Source: Jacaranda mimosifolia (taxonomy: Eukaryota > Streptophyta > Magnoliopsida > Lamiales > Bignoniaceae). Taken from it: DNA of 64,000 nucleotides. Of this stretch, positions 1-13,409 are shown one piece after another; the stretch's first letter is position 1, and every line of letters starts with the position of its first letter. A program made the translations under genes and the position numbers. Where the stretch lies: contig CM032125.1 in NCBI GenBank assembly GCA_018894105.1, forward strand, positions 28,381,032 through 28,445,031, in the 5' to 3' direction. The notes beneath the pieces were generated by a model. It worked only from the letters and a program-made list of their open reading frames with translations, was not told where the DNA came from and ran no database searches.

Positions 1-2560
1 TCGCGGAACTCAACCTTGCGAGCATCAGGCCAAAAACTATTGAGCCTATCTAGTAAAGCACATCATTTAATTGAATGGAACTAATCCAAGTTGGAAACTC
101 CACATTGTGTCGCGCTACCCTCAAATGACCCTCAAGTAGTCTCATTGACCCCGCGTGGTCGAGGGAATTTGCCATTGTTGACCTTACTACAATGCTCATT
201 ACAGGGACTTATCTTACTTTAAGGGAGCAATGTTCACTATCCTTCATTTTGAATTGATTGTTCTTAAGTCGACCATGCTCAAGGACCAATAAGGCTGTGG
301 CATACTTAAACCTTTGTCTACCTTCACAACATTGAGTAACCTAACCTACGTTGTTCAACTTGGGCAGAGCGAAGGATTCTAGTCGAAGACATGATGACAA
401 CCATGCTGGACTTCACACGCTCTGCCACATCAAATGTTGTCTCATAGTCAATTCCTATACATTAAATGCAATTGTTTGGTTGTCCATCACCTTTTGTAGC
501 CTTCATACAGCTAAAAGTACTATTCAGGCAGTCGGACACATGCATATTGGCTCTTTTCAAAGGACTTGCCTTGCCCCTATGACAATAATGCGCACTATCT
601 ACTCAATTAGGGCAATCCTATCTTTTCGCCCCAAACTCAAGAATCTGTAAAATACCGCTTTTCATAAATATCTTATGTGCGTACTCTAAGTACTTAAATT
701 ATCCTCTCCATTCTTTATTACCATTCAAGAGCTCAACCTAACTCAAGTATCGAGATGTTTAGCCGAGAACCATCTCAACAAATCTAATGTATTCCTTATT
801 TTACAGATTGACCCTAAAAGCACCTTGAGCACTCAATACTTAACTTTACGTTCACCTTAACCACATCACACCCCTAACACTAAACCAAAACTTGTTTTAT
901 CACTTTAAATCTCATAAGTCAATATTTTTATACAACTCATCTAAATAAACTTTTTGTTTTAAGATAAGAATCAATAACAACGTAAAAGCATATATGAAAA
1001 CACAATAATTAAAAATAAAAATAAGACCAAACAAAATCTTCATTTTCTTATTTATGGATAAAAAGTAGGAGAAGAGTGACGAAAGTTATATAGTAATCTT
1101 TTATGGTCTAATTATAGGAATTTTCTATTGCTTTAAATGTTATGATTGAATCATAATTAGTAATTAAAGGATGTAACTTGTTATGACGCCCATATCAAGA
1201 TACTACTCAAACTAAAATTCTTTAACTTTATGCCAAATTAAATTCAAATCCTTTCATATAAAGGTGATCTTTTTATGCACTACTATCTCAAAGAATTCAG
1301 GTCCATGGCCTCCTTATATTGAAGATTTCACAAATACAAATTCACTTATTCTAATATGGCTTGCTCAAATTAAATTTATATATTTAGTATTATTTTTGGA
1401 GAATATCTTCAGTCTTCAAAACAAGAGTAATGATTTCTCTAAAACAAAATTAATTATTTCTTTCAAAAATATTTCTCTCAATATGTTGTTAAAAGATTAT
1501 AATAATTCCAAAAAGTTACATCAATCAAATTATATATGCAGCGTCCCTAATGGAAGGTGCTTACCTCAAGCAGAGGTACCACTTCAATCAAACCTAAACT
1601 CCCATAAATAAATTATAATTGCCAAAACCCTATAATTTAAAACCATCAATAAGCACATTCTTACAAATTAAGCCCACAAAATTTTCTAATTTTGGCAATG
1701 AGGTGTTGGATTTAACCATATTTCAGTCCCTCAATTCTTAATAATTATTTTGAGACCCTAACTAATTTATTTGGGCTTATTTAATACCTAATTATCTTAT
1801 CCTACAATTTATTTCATCAATTTACACATTTCAATTCTAAATATTATTCTAATTTAAGAGTCCTAAAAATTGGAATTTTAAAAAAATCTATATGTTTTTA
1901 ATTATTATTTTAATATGATATATTTTAAAATTATTATCACTAGAAAAATAAGATATAAATTTGATGAAATACTAAGACAAGACAAACCCTTGTATAAAAC
2001 GACATTTACAGTAGAATTCATCTTTTTATTCAAATAAAATTAAATATAACTTCATTAGCAACATATTAGTCAATTCTAATGTCAAAATATATTATCAAAA
2101 GACAAAAATAAAAGAAAGAAAAAGAGAAAAACCAAACATTTCCTAAATTAATTTCCTTTAACTCTGTACTACTAATGCTCTCAATAGCAACCTCACAAAG
2201 TCAATGCATTAGTTGAGCTACAATATCATTCGTTGCTATCACTCAACCGCTCCACACTTAAGCATCAAAATCTTGCAATTGAAAGAGACGCAAGAAAATT
2301 AGCATTTATCAACGGAATATGTAATATATTATTATAAAGTGAAATATTTTTATTCTAAAAAAAATTCAAACGTTATTGATTAATTGATCAAATGACAGTT
2401 GATACTACTTTCACACTTGTGACTTGTATATAAAGACTAAGGTTCAAATTTTAATAGTTTTTGTATGTGTACGTGTGTAAAAAATGAAAATTAAAAGCTT
2501 CATATTAATTAAATCTATAAGATTTTTAAATTTCTTTATTTTCTCGAACCAATCAATCAC
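1..2560. other. Intergenic DNA without a recognised gene
   Basis: Both strands were read and no conserved protein or RNA was recognised. The first 650 bases have a more balanced base composition and an open frame at 351-650, but its translation has no family motif and no splice context. After 900 the sequence is strongly AT-rich. It could include old retroelement sequence, but no LTR ends or coding domain support this. Confidence 0.5.
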
Positions 2561-2725
2561 ATAACAAATAATATCGCTTTATAAATGGAGAAAATATACA
2601 TACTTGTTTCAAAATATAATCCAATACATTAACATACCTGCATCAATTCAGGTGATGAGAAAAAGAAAAAAGAAAAAAAAAATACCTGCATCCATTATAT
2701 ATATAAAGAAACAAGTTCTCAAAAT

Positions 2726-3366
2726 TCACATCGCATGGAACAAGATAGCCAACGACCCCAAAAATACCCCGACCAAATTGCCCATTCTAATGCCGTCGCG
2801 AACAGCTGAATTGGAAGGATTATTGCTCTTGGAAGATCCAGGGGGAAGAGCGCCACCGCTGCCGCCTGGGTGTGCCTGCGGGGCACCAACCGGCGACGCC
2901 ACCTGATTTCCGACAACATTGACATGAAGTTTCATGCCCCCAAGACAATGCAACCTGTTGCCGCAAACGAAGTACCTGTCCCCCGGCGCCGTCAGGGCAA
3001 ATGATGTGTTCCCATTACTACTCGATTGTAGTACGTTGGTCGTGTTGCACCCCTCGTAGTTTTCCTTAGTCACCTCGCAGACAGAATGATACTGCGAATA
3101 CTGGAACACTGCGAGCGAGAAATCAACAAAAATCTCATTATTACAGTTGGGAAAAACTGATCGGTAAAGAAGTACTGATATGTATCTAAAGAAGTAACTT
3201 TACATAAGGTATCACCGACGGCAAATGTCTTGCTCTTCTCCCAGGAATCTAGTTCAGTGCTGATGTCCCAACCGGAGTTGTCGCCGACGGTGTGAACAGC
3301 TGCTGAACATGTTGTTAAGAAGTAGAAGAGGAGCAAAATCGTGGAAATTAGAAGCACTTTTGCCAT
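2726..3366 (-). CDS. Phytocyanin (uclacyanin / blue copper protein-like), GPI-anchored
   Basis: Predicted secreted type-1 copper protein, probably electron-transfer or redox-linked at the plasma membrane or wall. Exon 1 is 3204-3366 and exon 2 is 2726-3108. The intron starts GTAAAG and ends CTCGCAG, in phase 1, giving 181 residues. Residues 1-23 form a hydrophobic signal peptide. The plastocyanin-like domain runs from about residue 24 to 120. Copper ligands fit the family spacing: His62, Cys103, His108 and Met113 (Cys+5 is His, His+5 is Met). Cys75 and Cys109 fit the conserved disulfide. A Pro/Gly/Ser-rich linker follows, then a hydrophobic C-terminal tail (about 164-181) typical of a GPI-anchor signal. 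The axial Met points to uclacyanin or plantacyanin rather than stellacyanin (Gln) or the early nodulin-like proteins that lack ligands. The gene looks intact. Substrate and partner are unknown. Confidence 0.92.
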
Positions 3367-3403
3367 TGTCCCCGAGTTGGCAATAAAGATGGGCTGGTGG
3401 TGT

Positions 3404-3411
3404 TTATTATA
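3404..3411 (-). promoter_or_regulatory. Putative TATA box of the phytocyanin gene
   Basis: Read on the minus strand this is TATAATAA, about 40 bp upstream of the start codon at 3366. That leaves a very short 5' leader, so it is a candidate only. Confidence 0.4.
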
Positions 3412-4926
3412 AAGGATTTAAAGCGGTTATTGGAGAGATGGTGCTAGTGATTAGATTACCTAACATCTTAAAGTAAATAGAAAAGGAGAACTGGTGCTAC
3501 ATTATTGAGATAGATTGTTTTGTTGATCTATCTATAGTACTATATAAGAAGAAAATATTTTTTTATACATTCAAAGTGATGGTTATGCTATAGGAAATCA
3601 AATTTTAGATTATCAATTGTGTTCTTAATTTTTAGTTTAGTTTTAAAAGTGCGTTTATCACTCTATATCAAATTACAAAATAAAATTAATGTGGTAAAAA
3701 AAATAATGAAAAAAAATTCATTCAATGTATAGATAAGTATATATCCCATATTTTAAAACTTTTTACGTAGGAGTTATTTGCTATATATGAAATTATATCA
3801 ATTGATAATTAATTTTATATGTTATTCGGTATAATTGTTGTTTAAATTATTCTATTAGTTATTTACATTATATAAATAATTGAATGCTTTATATTTATTA
3901 TTTTATGAGGAAGAAAAAGATCCTTCTACGCCAGGCACTGAAATTGGATTTTCTAGACACCTAGGATGTAGGAAGTGAAATTGGATGACTATAATTATTC
4001 TAACCAATAGCTTAATTTTCAGGTGCAAGCAACTCTGAAAATTTGCTGTCTTGGTGGGGTGGCCGAACGCGAGTTTGTTGGCAGTTTGGCGGGGAGTTGA
4101 ACGCCACCCAACCCGAACTTAATCTTTTCCTGTTGACTTACTGAACCAGAAGGCAGAAGCTGTTGTCAACAGTATAGCAAATTTTCCACGCACCATCATT
4201 TATGACGAAATGAATATTATGCATTATATTGGATGTTAAAAAAGCAATGCGGGTTTCTCTGTTTCAAATTCCCATCTATTTTGTCTGATTATACTTGCAA
4301 AGGAAAACATGAACTTCATTGATTCAGCAATAAACACCCAGAAAGAGTGAACTTCACCGATTGAAGTTGGACTAAAACCACCGACCATGGCAATCAAACT
4401 TCCACCTCAAAGTGAAGGAGATACAGTACCGACATCTCTATTTTCATTTTATTAAAAATGACAAAGTTAAAATAACCATAACTACAAACTCAAGTATCTG
4501 TGAGAGACGGTTGACAACTTGATTATTTGTAGGAATATCAATCAAAATTTAAAACCATCAAATAGTATACCTGTATACGCAAGATGAAGGAAGCATGTAC
4601 CTTTTTTAAGATCAAAATACATGAAAACATGGGGAGATTGCAAGAAATTGCTACCATCAATAATTAGTAACACGATAAAGATCTACATTTCACACATTGA
4701 ATGCAAATCCTACTAGTCAGTTAATCAAACAGAGAACAATTTTGGGAAGCATGGTTCTAATAGTCACATCAGAATACAGCACATTAAAGGGGCTACACAG
4801 CTCCCCCCAAGAGTCTTGCTCACTCAAACCAACCAATTCCAACACCGAAAATTGATAACCCGAAGAGAGGAACTTTAATGCAGAGATCATAGAATTCATG
4901 TTTTCCGGCTGCACCAAAGATATCAT
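3412..4926. other. Phytocyanin upstream region and MAGO 3' flank
   Basis: No gene is seen. 3412-4200 is AT-rich upstream sequence of the phytocyanin. A GC-richer patch at about 4050-4115 carries GGGTGGC and, about 50 bp on, its inverse GCCACCC. About 4700-4926 is probably the 3' untranslated region of MAGO, whose stop codon is at 4927-4929. Confidence 0.4.
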
Positions 4927-7607
4927 TCATATGGGTTTGATCTTGAAGTGTAGTGAGATCAGAGAGAAGACAAAACATTTTAGATCCTGCAACAACAAGA
5001 TACAGCAAGGAAACATCATTTATTGATTCTGAAATCTAGTGAAATGAAAGAAAGCAAAAATCCTCAAATTTGGAAACAACAGCACAGGAAAAAAAAAATA
5101 TCTATCATTTCTGATTAGCAGAATTGGCAAGTCCGTGTCAGGGTTCATTGGAGTTGTTATATTGTTACTTTAGGAAGATAATGATAATAGGAAAATGCGT
5201 ATTACAAGTTACATTAAGAATACGAGGAAGACAATGACACACATAACAGTACCGAATTAAATGCAAAATGCTGTGCAGATAAAATCTTCATCCAAGAATT
5301 TTCTTAAAACATTCATATTCATATGTCAATAATCCAATCTCCTAACTACACCAACGTAACTAACCATGAATCATGATGAGAATCTATGATCACCCATTCT
5401 TCTTACATCACCTTTGCATTGGTAACTGATGAGAACATATTCAGCTACCTATAATACCTGCTGACTAGTATAGTAAAGCGGCCAAGATTGGAATGTAAGT
5501 TTCTTCTTGTTTTCAGGAAACAACTTATTTCACGGGCGGAGGGGTGATTACGCAGACATACTAGGGTTTTTCTTTTTGTGTCACAGATGCATCTAGGATG
5601 AACACATTAAATTTATACTCCAAGTTACCATTGATTTATTTGTCCCCATCAGCTTTATAAACTATATAAGTTATTCCATATTAGAACAAGTCAAGACATT
5701 TAAATCTCAATTCCAAGGTGCAAATTGTATCCAATTTCACTAATTGATAACTATCTGGAAGGATATGCAATTCTGAATTGAGCACGCTGGATACTAGATA
5801 GAATGCAGCATGTGATCCAGAAACAAAAGAAAGGAAGTTATCTGACCAAGTTCCAATAATAATGTTGAACCTCAAATTATCAAGTTGAATAAAATTACAC
5901 CAAACCCATTGAAGAGCATGATGCATTAACCTTTATGCCCCTTGCTATTAGAAGCATGTCATTGGTTTATGGAAATGCTTATGAATAAGTTAGCCAAATA
6001 ACAAAAGCATAAATATATTAACCCCAACTAACTTCTTCCTTATTATATTGTTAACTTGGCTTTACCATGCCGAAGTTAAGCTCAAGCAAAATTTTATCCA
6101 TACATTGTTCATTTCTCTTCCTGACTGTAAAAACCTCTTATCTACATGACTCTAGAAGCATCACCATTTACTAGTCCTGACAAATGTGACAGCTCCAAAG
6201 AGCAACATGCGTCGTCTTAACAGAAAGACTTTACTAGAGTATTTGTCAAATTCTTTTACAGATGATAAGAGCCCGTCCAGGTTTGCAAGCAAAGATGCTT
6301 AAGAACTAACATGATCTCGAGTGCTCACCTTCTTTTCTGAAAGAATGGGAAATCGACATAGGAATTCATGCTACTTCCTATATCTATCTTAAAGACTTCA
6401 GCAACTAAATATTGGAAAATACATCTACAACTATTTTTTCTTACTCTGGAAAGCCATTCCAATTTCCAACACCAAATATGACCATGAAGAAAATTAGGCA
6501 AGCAAACAACTTGACGGAAACACCTTCATTTCCTACTTCTCCAGGAATATAGGTTACATGTCTCGTATAAAATATTCCTAGTTTTTCATTTCATATACTT
6601 ATTCCTTTCGACAAAACCACATTGATCCAAAAGCTTCTTCAGCAATGTCTCATCTGAAACATATCCACATAAGTGAATTGAATCCAAGGTTCAAACACCT
6701 AAAATTTATCTCATTAATAGTAAGCATCATGTTAAATGTAAGGAAAAGTCGCCCATGTTCAAAATTTCCCCATTTTATCTTCCTGGAAAGCACTCTCAAG
6801 CAACTTAAGGTTTAGAAGATGCCAAATTGTGCGCAAGAATAAACAGCAGCATACATATCCATATTTCCACAACTTTCTTCTATTCCTTCCTCCTTGGAGA
6901 GGAGGTCAAGTTTTCCACCTCAATAAGTTCCCCACTTGATAAAAGTTGACAGAAGTGCAACTTTTAACAAATTATCTCAAGCAAACGCCGGTAATACATG
7001 CCTGAAACCCTAAAACACATAATTCAACATCCACATCTCATTCCCCAACCTGATATAATTCCGGGCAATGCAACGGCATTCAAGTTGTAATAAAATTGAA
7101 ACACAGGATATGCATAAAAAAATTATACCTGAACCAGATAATAAAAGATTCGCAAACCCTCTGGATCTTTACTAGTCTGAACATCCATAAGAGAACCAAT
7201 CTTCGATGTCGTGAAAGAAATATGCTCATTCCCCATCACAATCTCCAGCTCCTGCCTCCCCACACGGTCTGGCTCCGGCCAATTGTTATCATCTTCCTTC
7301 ATTATCTGCATCACAAAAGCACCTAATAAACATCCCTATCCAAAACCCTAACAGCTAGAAATTAACAAAAATAAAAATCTGTTGGCACCTCGGAATCAGA
7401 GACGATGCGGCGGCACTCCTTGAGAACGGCGGGGGTGAGAAATACCTCTTTGCGAATCATAGTATCGTTCTTGTAGTTGGAGTTGTTGGCGTATCGAAGC
7501 TTACCGTCCGGTCGGAACTCGAATTCCAAGAATTCATGCCCGAATTTCCCCTTGTGCCCTACGTAGTAACGCAAGTAGAACTCGCCATTGTCCTCTCCAT
7601 CAGCCAT
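4927..7607 (-). CDS. MAGO: Mago nashi homolog, core exon-junction-complex subunit
   Basis: MAGO binds Y14 (RBM8A) and, with eIF4A3 and Barentsz/MLN51, forms the exon junction complex laid down on spliced mRNA in the nucleus; it influences export, localisation and nonsense-mediated decay. Exons are 7389-7607 (73 codons), 7129-7305 (59 codons) and 4927-4986 (19 codons plus TGA), all phase 0. Donors are GTGCCA and GTATAA; acceptors are ATGCAG and TTGCAG. The product is 151 residues, against about 146-150 usual. Almost every conserved block is present: the N-terminal [20 protein letters not shown], the [11 protein letters not shown] block, [12 protein letters not shown], and the C-terminal FKIKPI. 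The second intron is 2.1 kb and cuts off a 60-nt terminal exon that ordinary ORF finding would miss. The gene looks intact. Confidence 0.97.
5987..6085 (+). repeat. 99-bp segment in MAGO intron 2, copied at 19938-20034
   Basis: By eye about 87 of 97 aligned bases match the segment at 19938-20034 in the same orientation, with one 2-nt gap. It is antisense to MAGO because MAGO is on the minus strand. No terminal repeats or coding capacity are seen. It could be a fragment of a dispersed repeat. Confidence 0.75.
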
Positions 7608-8024
7608 TGGTGGTGTTTCGAGGTTTCGCTTTTTCTGCTTTGTGTGGGGGAAGAAGAAAATCGGAGGGTTCTAGTCTACTTAAGAGTATATTTTTATTTC
7701 AAGGTTCCATTTCGGATGGGCTTTTCTTATAATATATGGGCTTGGGCTGTGGCGTGATTACCCTCCAAATTCATATCTCGTAAGGGCTGTTGTCCGGCAA
7801 CCCAGCCCAATTAACTTGGTTGTTTTTAAATTCTTTTCCTTTTGTTTTCCACCACTCTTTTTTATATTTTTCATATTTCTAAGGAGCATTAATTTCTTCT
7901 CGCGTTCTTAATTGCAAAGATTTTTGAAAATAGAACTAAAAGCATTATATTTATATCAATTTAAAAATGGGATAATATGCAGATAAAAACATGCATTATG
8001 ATATCATATGGCCCGTTTACTTTT
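7608..8024. other. MAGO upstream region
   Basis: This is the 5' flank of MAGO on the minus strand. The first 60 bases next to the start codon are pyrimidine-rich on the minus strand's complement and probably form the 5' leader. The rest is AT-rich and holds no recognised gene. Confidence 0.4.
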
Positions 8025-9103
8025 TAGGGTAAATAGCAGATAACCCCTCATCGTATAGGGCCATGTGCATTTTGCCCCTCAATTGTTGCACATGTATGAA
8101 AAGATTACTCAATTTTTACTAAATGTGCTTGAATACTCTTTCGTTCCATTTTTCAACAGAATATTCCACCGAAAATATTGAAATACTTGCACGTTACCCC
8201 CTGAACTTTAACGAAATGTGCATTTACCATCTTAATCATTCTAAAGTGTAGCATTTTTATCATTAAATTTTATTTTTGTGGAATTAAGTGAAATAGTTTA
8301 TACAAAATATTATCATACACTAGTCACTTATCAATATATGGACAGTTAAATTAATTTAAGCAATTATATATTTGTAAATTAATTTTATAATTATATTTTA
8401 CTCAGTTTATATGAATAAATTGATTAAAACTAATTTTAAAATTATATCTTAATTAATTTTATATCAATATAACATTATGCATAGTTTTTAGCAAATGATA
8501 TTAAATATTTTTAATTTAAATAGAGTAATAAATGAGAAAATAATGTTGATATTAAAATCTACATTATTTGCCACCAATATTCATCCAACTAGTGTTATCT
8601 ATCTTATATATTCTTATTCAAATTAAAACCCTAAACTACTTACACTCTTAATTAAACAAATAAACATAAATTTATAAGTACACCATAACAATCATTTGGT
8701 ATAACTCTAAAATTATTTTTTAATTATCTTACACACACATTAATTTAAAAAAAATTATACAGTTAAGTTGTTATAGATTTCAGATAACTCAAATTAACTG
8801 AACTAGTGATATATTGACAATTAAGTAACATATGATAACAATATTTGACAAAATATTTGACTTTATTGCATCAAAATATGAATTTAATGCTAAGGGTAAT
8901 ATTTTAAAGTACTTTAGATGGTTAAATATAATTTTTTTAAAACATTAGATGGTAAAGTGCAACAACTTTTAAATATGCAACCAAAAAGTTGGAACATGGG
9001 GTATTTAAGCATATTAAGTAAAAGATAGGTAATTGTTCCACACACTTACAATGGTTGGGAGATAAAATACAAATAACCTTATATATTGGGGGGTATTACC
9101 CTA
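8025..9103. mobile_element. Non-autonomous DNA transposon with TAGGGTAA ends
   Basis: The left end reads TAGGGTAAATA and the right end is its inverse, TATTACCCTA. The similarity extends inward: the left arm has a CCCCTCA...GCATTTTGCCCC pattern that reappears, inverted and diverged, near 9040-9090. The 1.08-kb interior is very AT-rich and non-coding. No clear target-site duplication was found, so the superfamily is not assigned. Confidence 0.55.
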
Positions 9104-9970
9104 TTTTTTATGATGGTATTGTAGGAGGACGAAAGCTCACATCTATAAAAAAACTTCGCATAGTTAGCAAGACAGTAGATCGATAGAAATCGGGCAGGAT
9201 GAGGGAGGATGAATCATCCAACAACTGAGATGGGATGGAAAAATGAAAAATCATCTGCTTGGTGGGATGAACAAATAAAATACCCATTTTATCCTCCAAA
9301 GACCCAAAATATTTAATAGATTGTGAGAAGAATTTATTTTATTCATTTTTATTTAAAAAGATATTTTAATAATTTAATAAATTATCTACCCAAGTAAACA
9401 GTGAATTTAAATTATCTCTTTTCATCCTTTATTTCATTTGACACAATAAATATAGTATAACAGTTACAAATAGTCTCAATTCTTAGCATCATCTTTTATA
9501 TCATCCCATCATTCTACATCCCATCTAATTAAGTAAATGGATCTTAAGTGTGTTCGGCTCATAGATGGGATTTTTCTTATATTGTTTTGTGTTTCTCGTT
9601 TTTTTCCCCTATCCCTCATGTAAATTAATAGTTTTGACACACTCTATTTTGAAATTTCATAGTATTTATTTATTTTTTCTATATAATATTATAATTTTTA
9701 ATAATTTTGATGTACTTTTTAAAATTTTAGAATAAATAAAAGAAAAAAATATGATAAAGTAAAATAATTAAAGAAAACATAACTAAGGTTAAAATTAGAG
9801 AGGAAGGAAGAGAAAGTAAAATTATCTTACCATTGTTTTTCTAAAATGGAGTTATTTTTGTCAAATCATTAGAAATATACCAAATTTATTATTAAGAGGT
9901 TCACGCTTTATAAATAGTATAGCTATATAATATAGACTAGCGATTGATGTACATTTAGGCGTGTGCTGTT
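9104..9970. other. AT-rich intergenic stretch
   Basis: No gene is recognised. The open frame at 9108-9299 (minus) has no family motif and lies between transposons. Confidence 0.35.
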
Positions 9971-11189
9971 TAGGGATGACAATTTGGGTGGGTTAGGTGG
10001 GTTCGAGTTAGGTTGAAGTAGGGGTATAACATTAATTTCATTAATCTTAACACAACCCGACCTAATGACAACATAAAAATGTTCAACCCTAACCCAACCT
10101 GAATCATATTAGGTCAGATTTGGGTCGATCTAATCTTTATTAGGTCAACTCACAAACTCAAATCCATCCAATCCAATTTACCAATCTGATTTAAAATAAT
10201 AATTTCAAATATTTGTTTTAATTTTTAGAGATTTTTTGGCATTTATATTTTTTAATTTTATCTATTTTTAATTATTAATAAATTAAAATAGGAGTAAGGC
10301 ATTCTCATCATAAATTCACGCAGCTTTCTAAATTTTTTTAACTAAACCATATAATATATTGTTCTTAGGACTTTTTGTTCCTTTCATTTTGTAGTATCTA
10401 TCAGTATTATAAAAATATTAAAATTACAAAGTAACTTATTTTTAAAAATAGCATACTTTTTCAAGTTTTATTCACCCACTCTCCTTAATTTTTGTATCTT
10501 TTGTATAAATCAAATTGTCTCTTTTAACTTCTTAAAATGACATTATTTCTTTACTTTATATTGATTCAATTAAGTAGCACACAAATCAATAAATATATAT
10601 CATCAAGCAAATAAGTAGACACGTATTTTAATTAGACACATAATTTATCATAAAAACTTGCTTGAGTTTTTGAATTTTTTATAACCTCTCAATAGAAAGA
10701 ATTCATGTGATCTATTTATATATACAAAATCTTGCATTACATAAGGCCTAAGAAAAAAATTTCAAGAAAAATTTGTAGGACAATTCAGCAATCAAAGCAG
10801 TGTTTTGTCAGCTCTTTACATAATACATTTCATGTCTGCTTGGATACCAAAAAATAATTATTAGAAATAATATAAAATTATAATCATCCAGCCTATATAT
10901 TTGCAAAAATAAATAAGACTAAAAAATACCAAAGTGATTATTTTGACATTGCTAAAGTTCAAAATTTGAAGTTCTATTTTGTTATTTTATATTTTTACTC
11001 CTAAAAAATTTAAATTTTATTTGTTTAATTCGATTTGGGTTGAGTTGGTTTAGGTGGATTCGGGTTGTCGTGTGACCAAAAATTAAAATTTGGGTTATGC
11101 GTGTAACTTGGACCCGAACCCAAAATAGGTTGACCCAAACCTAATATTTTCGTGTCGAGCTCATGTTGTGTTGAAAATTGCCACCCCTA
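9971..11189. mobile_element. hAT-like non-autonomous element A
   Basis: Terminal inverted repeats are TAGGGATGACAATTT on the left and AAATTGCCACCCCTA on the right (13 of 15 paired). The flanking 8-mers are GTGCTGTT (9963-9970) and GTGCTATT (11190-11197), a 7-of-8 match as expected for a hAT target duplication. Sub-terminal GGGTTGG and AACCCAACC motifs are clustered at both ends. The interior is non-coding. Confidence 0.75.
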
Positions 11190-11656
11190 GTGCTATTTAT
11201 AATATAAAATAAATAAAATTACTATTTAATAATTTCAATATATTTATTTAAAATATTTAGTAAATAAGAAAAATAATATGATAAAACGGTGAAAATAGGA
11301 TTCCAAGGTGGCAATAGTAAATTGTAAATGACAGTTATTTTATATGGTAGTCATAACAAAGATTAGAAAATAATAATAACCATAATTTTAAGAAGATATC
11401 TCAAAAACAGTATACCAAACACATTGGTATTTTATTAAAAAGCATTGATATAAATAATAAATTCTTCACCATATCTAACCGCGAGATAGGTTAGGAGTGA
11501 CTCCTTGTATTGATGCAATAATATTACCTATTAATAAGTTCTAAGTTTATTTTATTATTTTGATTCAAAGAGTTGACTTTTTATTTTGGTATAATTATTT
11601 TTATTCTATTTTGTTGACCACAAGAAGCAATTGAAGTTGCTAGAGAGCACAATGGA

Positions 11657-12510
11657 TAGCGGTGGACGTGGTCCGATTCGATTTAGAAAATCGAGCCGAA
11701 TTGATCCGAACTGAAATTTTGATTTAATATGGTTTGGGGGTATAAAGTCGAAAAACAACCACTTAAGGGGAGAAAAATCGCACCATTTGAAACCAATTAT
11801 TACAATTCAGTTAATCAGTTAACAGTTTTCTAAAATAATTAAAATTTAATCAATAAAAATATTAATTTTAACTTGATTTGGTTCGATTCAATTTTGTCGA
11901 ACCAAATCATTTTAAAAAGTTCAAACGTAGTGGACGAATTCTCATAAATTTGCTAATTCCTCATCACAAAATATACAATATAACAAGCAAATATGACTCA
12001 AATTAATAATGTAATATGTAATATTCCCATCTTACATCAAATTAACTTCAAAATTGAAAATACATCAAACAAGCAACATTTCTATCTCGTATCATATACT
12101 GAATTATTATGCACAATGTAACTTCAAAATTAAGAATGCATCAAACAATCAAAATAAAGATACAAATCAAGCTAAATTAAAAAATAAAGTACTTTCAATC
12201 AAATTAATATTTATCTAAATCTCACTAACAATTAACATGAAAATATAAGCTTCCGCCAAAATAAATAAATAAATTCCTTAAATCAAAACTTGGATAATGA
12301 ATTATTTTTTAAATTTTATTTTTAAAATTATTTATTTTTATTTTTAAATAAATAGTTCGATCCAATTAATTTTGGCTAACCGAATTGTACATAATAAGTA
12401 ACTAACGAAACCGATTTTCGCTAAAAGAACCATACTATTAATGAACCAATTTGGCAGGTTCGTTTTTTATTTTGTTCGATTTGATTTTTTAATTTTTTTG
12501 CCCACTCCTA
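11657..12510. mobile_element. hAT-like non-autonomous element B
   Basis: The ends read TAGCGGTGGACG and TGCCCACTCCTA (8 of 12 paired, weaker than in element A). The flanking 8-mers are ACAATGGA (11649-11656) and AGGATGGA (12511-12518), 6 of 8 matching. Sub-terminal TTCGGTT and GATTCGAT motifs recur inverted near both ends. The interior is non-coding and AT-rich. Strong decay makes this a less certain call. Confidence 0.5.
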
Positions 12511-13409
12511 AGGATGGAGCCAAAGCAAAATTAATTGCTAGAAAGGGAAGCATCGATCCAAGGAAGTCTCCTTTCAATAATTGGTCATGAGTGGGAATAT
12601 AAGCCAAAAACCTTTTCACAATATTAATTTTAAAAAATGTCAAAAGCACCCATTTAGGAACATTTGAGAGTGGGAAGAATAATTGTCATAAATTTAATAA
12701 TGATAATAATTATATTTAAATTATCATTATTAATAATTAATAACACATGCACAGTGACAATTCAATCAATCTTTTGCCACATAATATTGTCAAAAAAATT
12801 TATTGTGCTTATACGTATATCATTGATCATCAATAGTCACAAATTATTCATAATTTTTTTTGTTACTGTTAAATTTATAAGAATCGTAATTATAACGATA
12901 AAAATTTTTTTTACTAAATAATATAATTAGTAACAGTTCTTATCGTCACTTAAAGCCTCATTGGTGGAATTATGGCGTGGAAGTACCAAAAGCTCATTTC
13001 AATGTGAAATATTTAAAAAGTAGAGGTGCGCCTTTAACAGTTGATTTTTCTCAAACCAAATTCTCGGACCACAGTTTTGCATGGATTCAATGAATTTTCC
13101 AACCGAATTTTGGGGCATACTTTGTTATATAGATTCACGAATGTTAGTTAAACTTAAGAACCTTTTCACAAGATACCACCCAATTTTCTTACAATCCCCT
13201 TTGTAGCAAATATGATACCATGAACTTCTGCAGAACAACTTGTCTGAATATTGGACTAATTCTTAGTAGGGATTAGTATAATTGTGGCCCCAAGTGTCAA
13301 AGAAATTTCATGCTGGCAAATGTACATCAGTGCATTAAATGAATGTTACCCACAAGTTAAGATACCACGGCAATAGGTTTGTCTGGGAGGGTGTTCGGCT
13401 AAACTTAAA
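12511..13409. other. Intergenic DNA, no gene seen
   Basis: Mostly AT-rich sequence. The open frame at 12664-12921 is low-complexity Ile/Lys/Asn and is not considered coding. Confidence 0.4.

Noticed and set aside
351..650. 99-residue open frame at the left end
   Set aside because: No family motif, no splice or promoter context, and base composition alone does not support coding.
4050..4115. GC-rich patch with GGGTGGC inverted repeat
   Set aside because: Stem of only 7 bp with a large loop and no known terminator, RNA or transposon context.
12664..12921. 85-residue Ile/Lys-rich frame
   Set aside because: Low-complexity AT-rich sequence.
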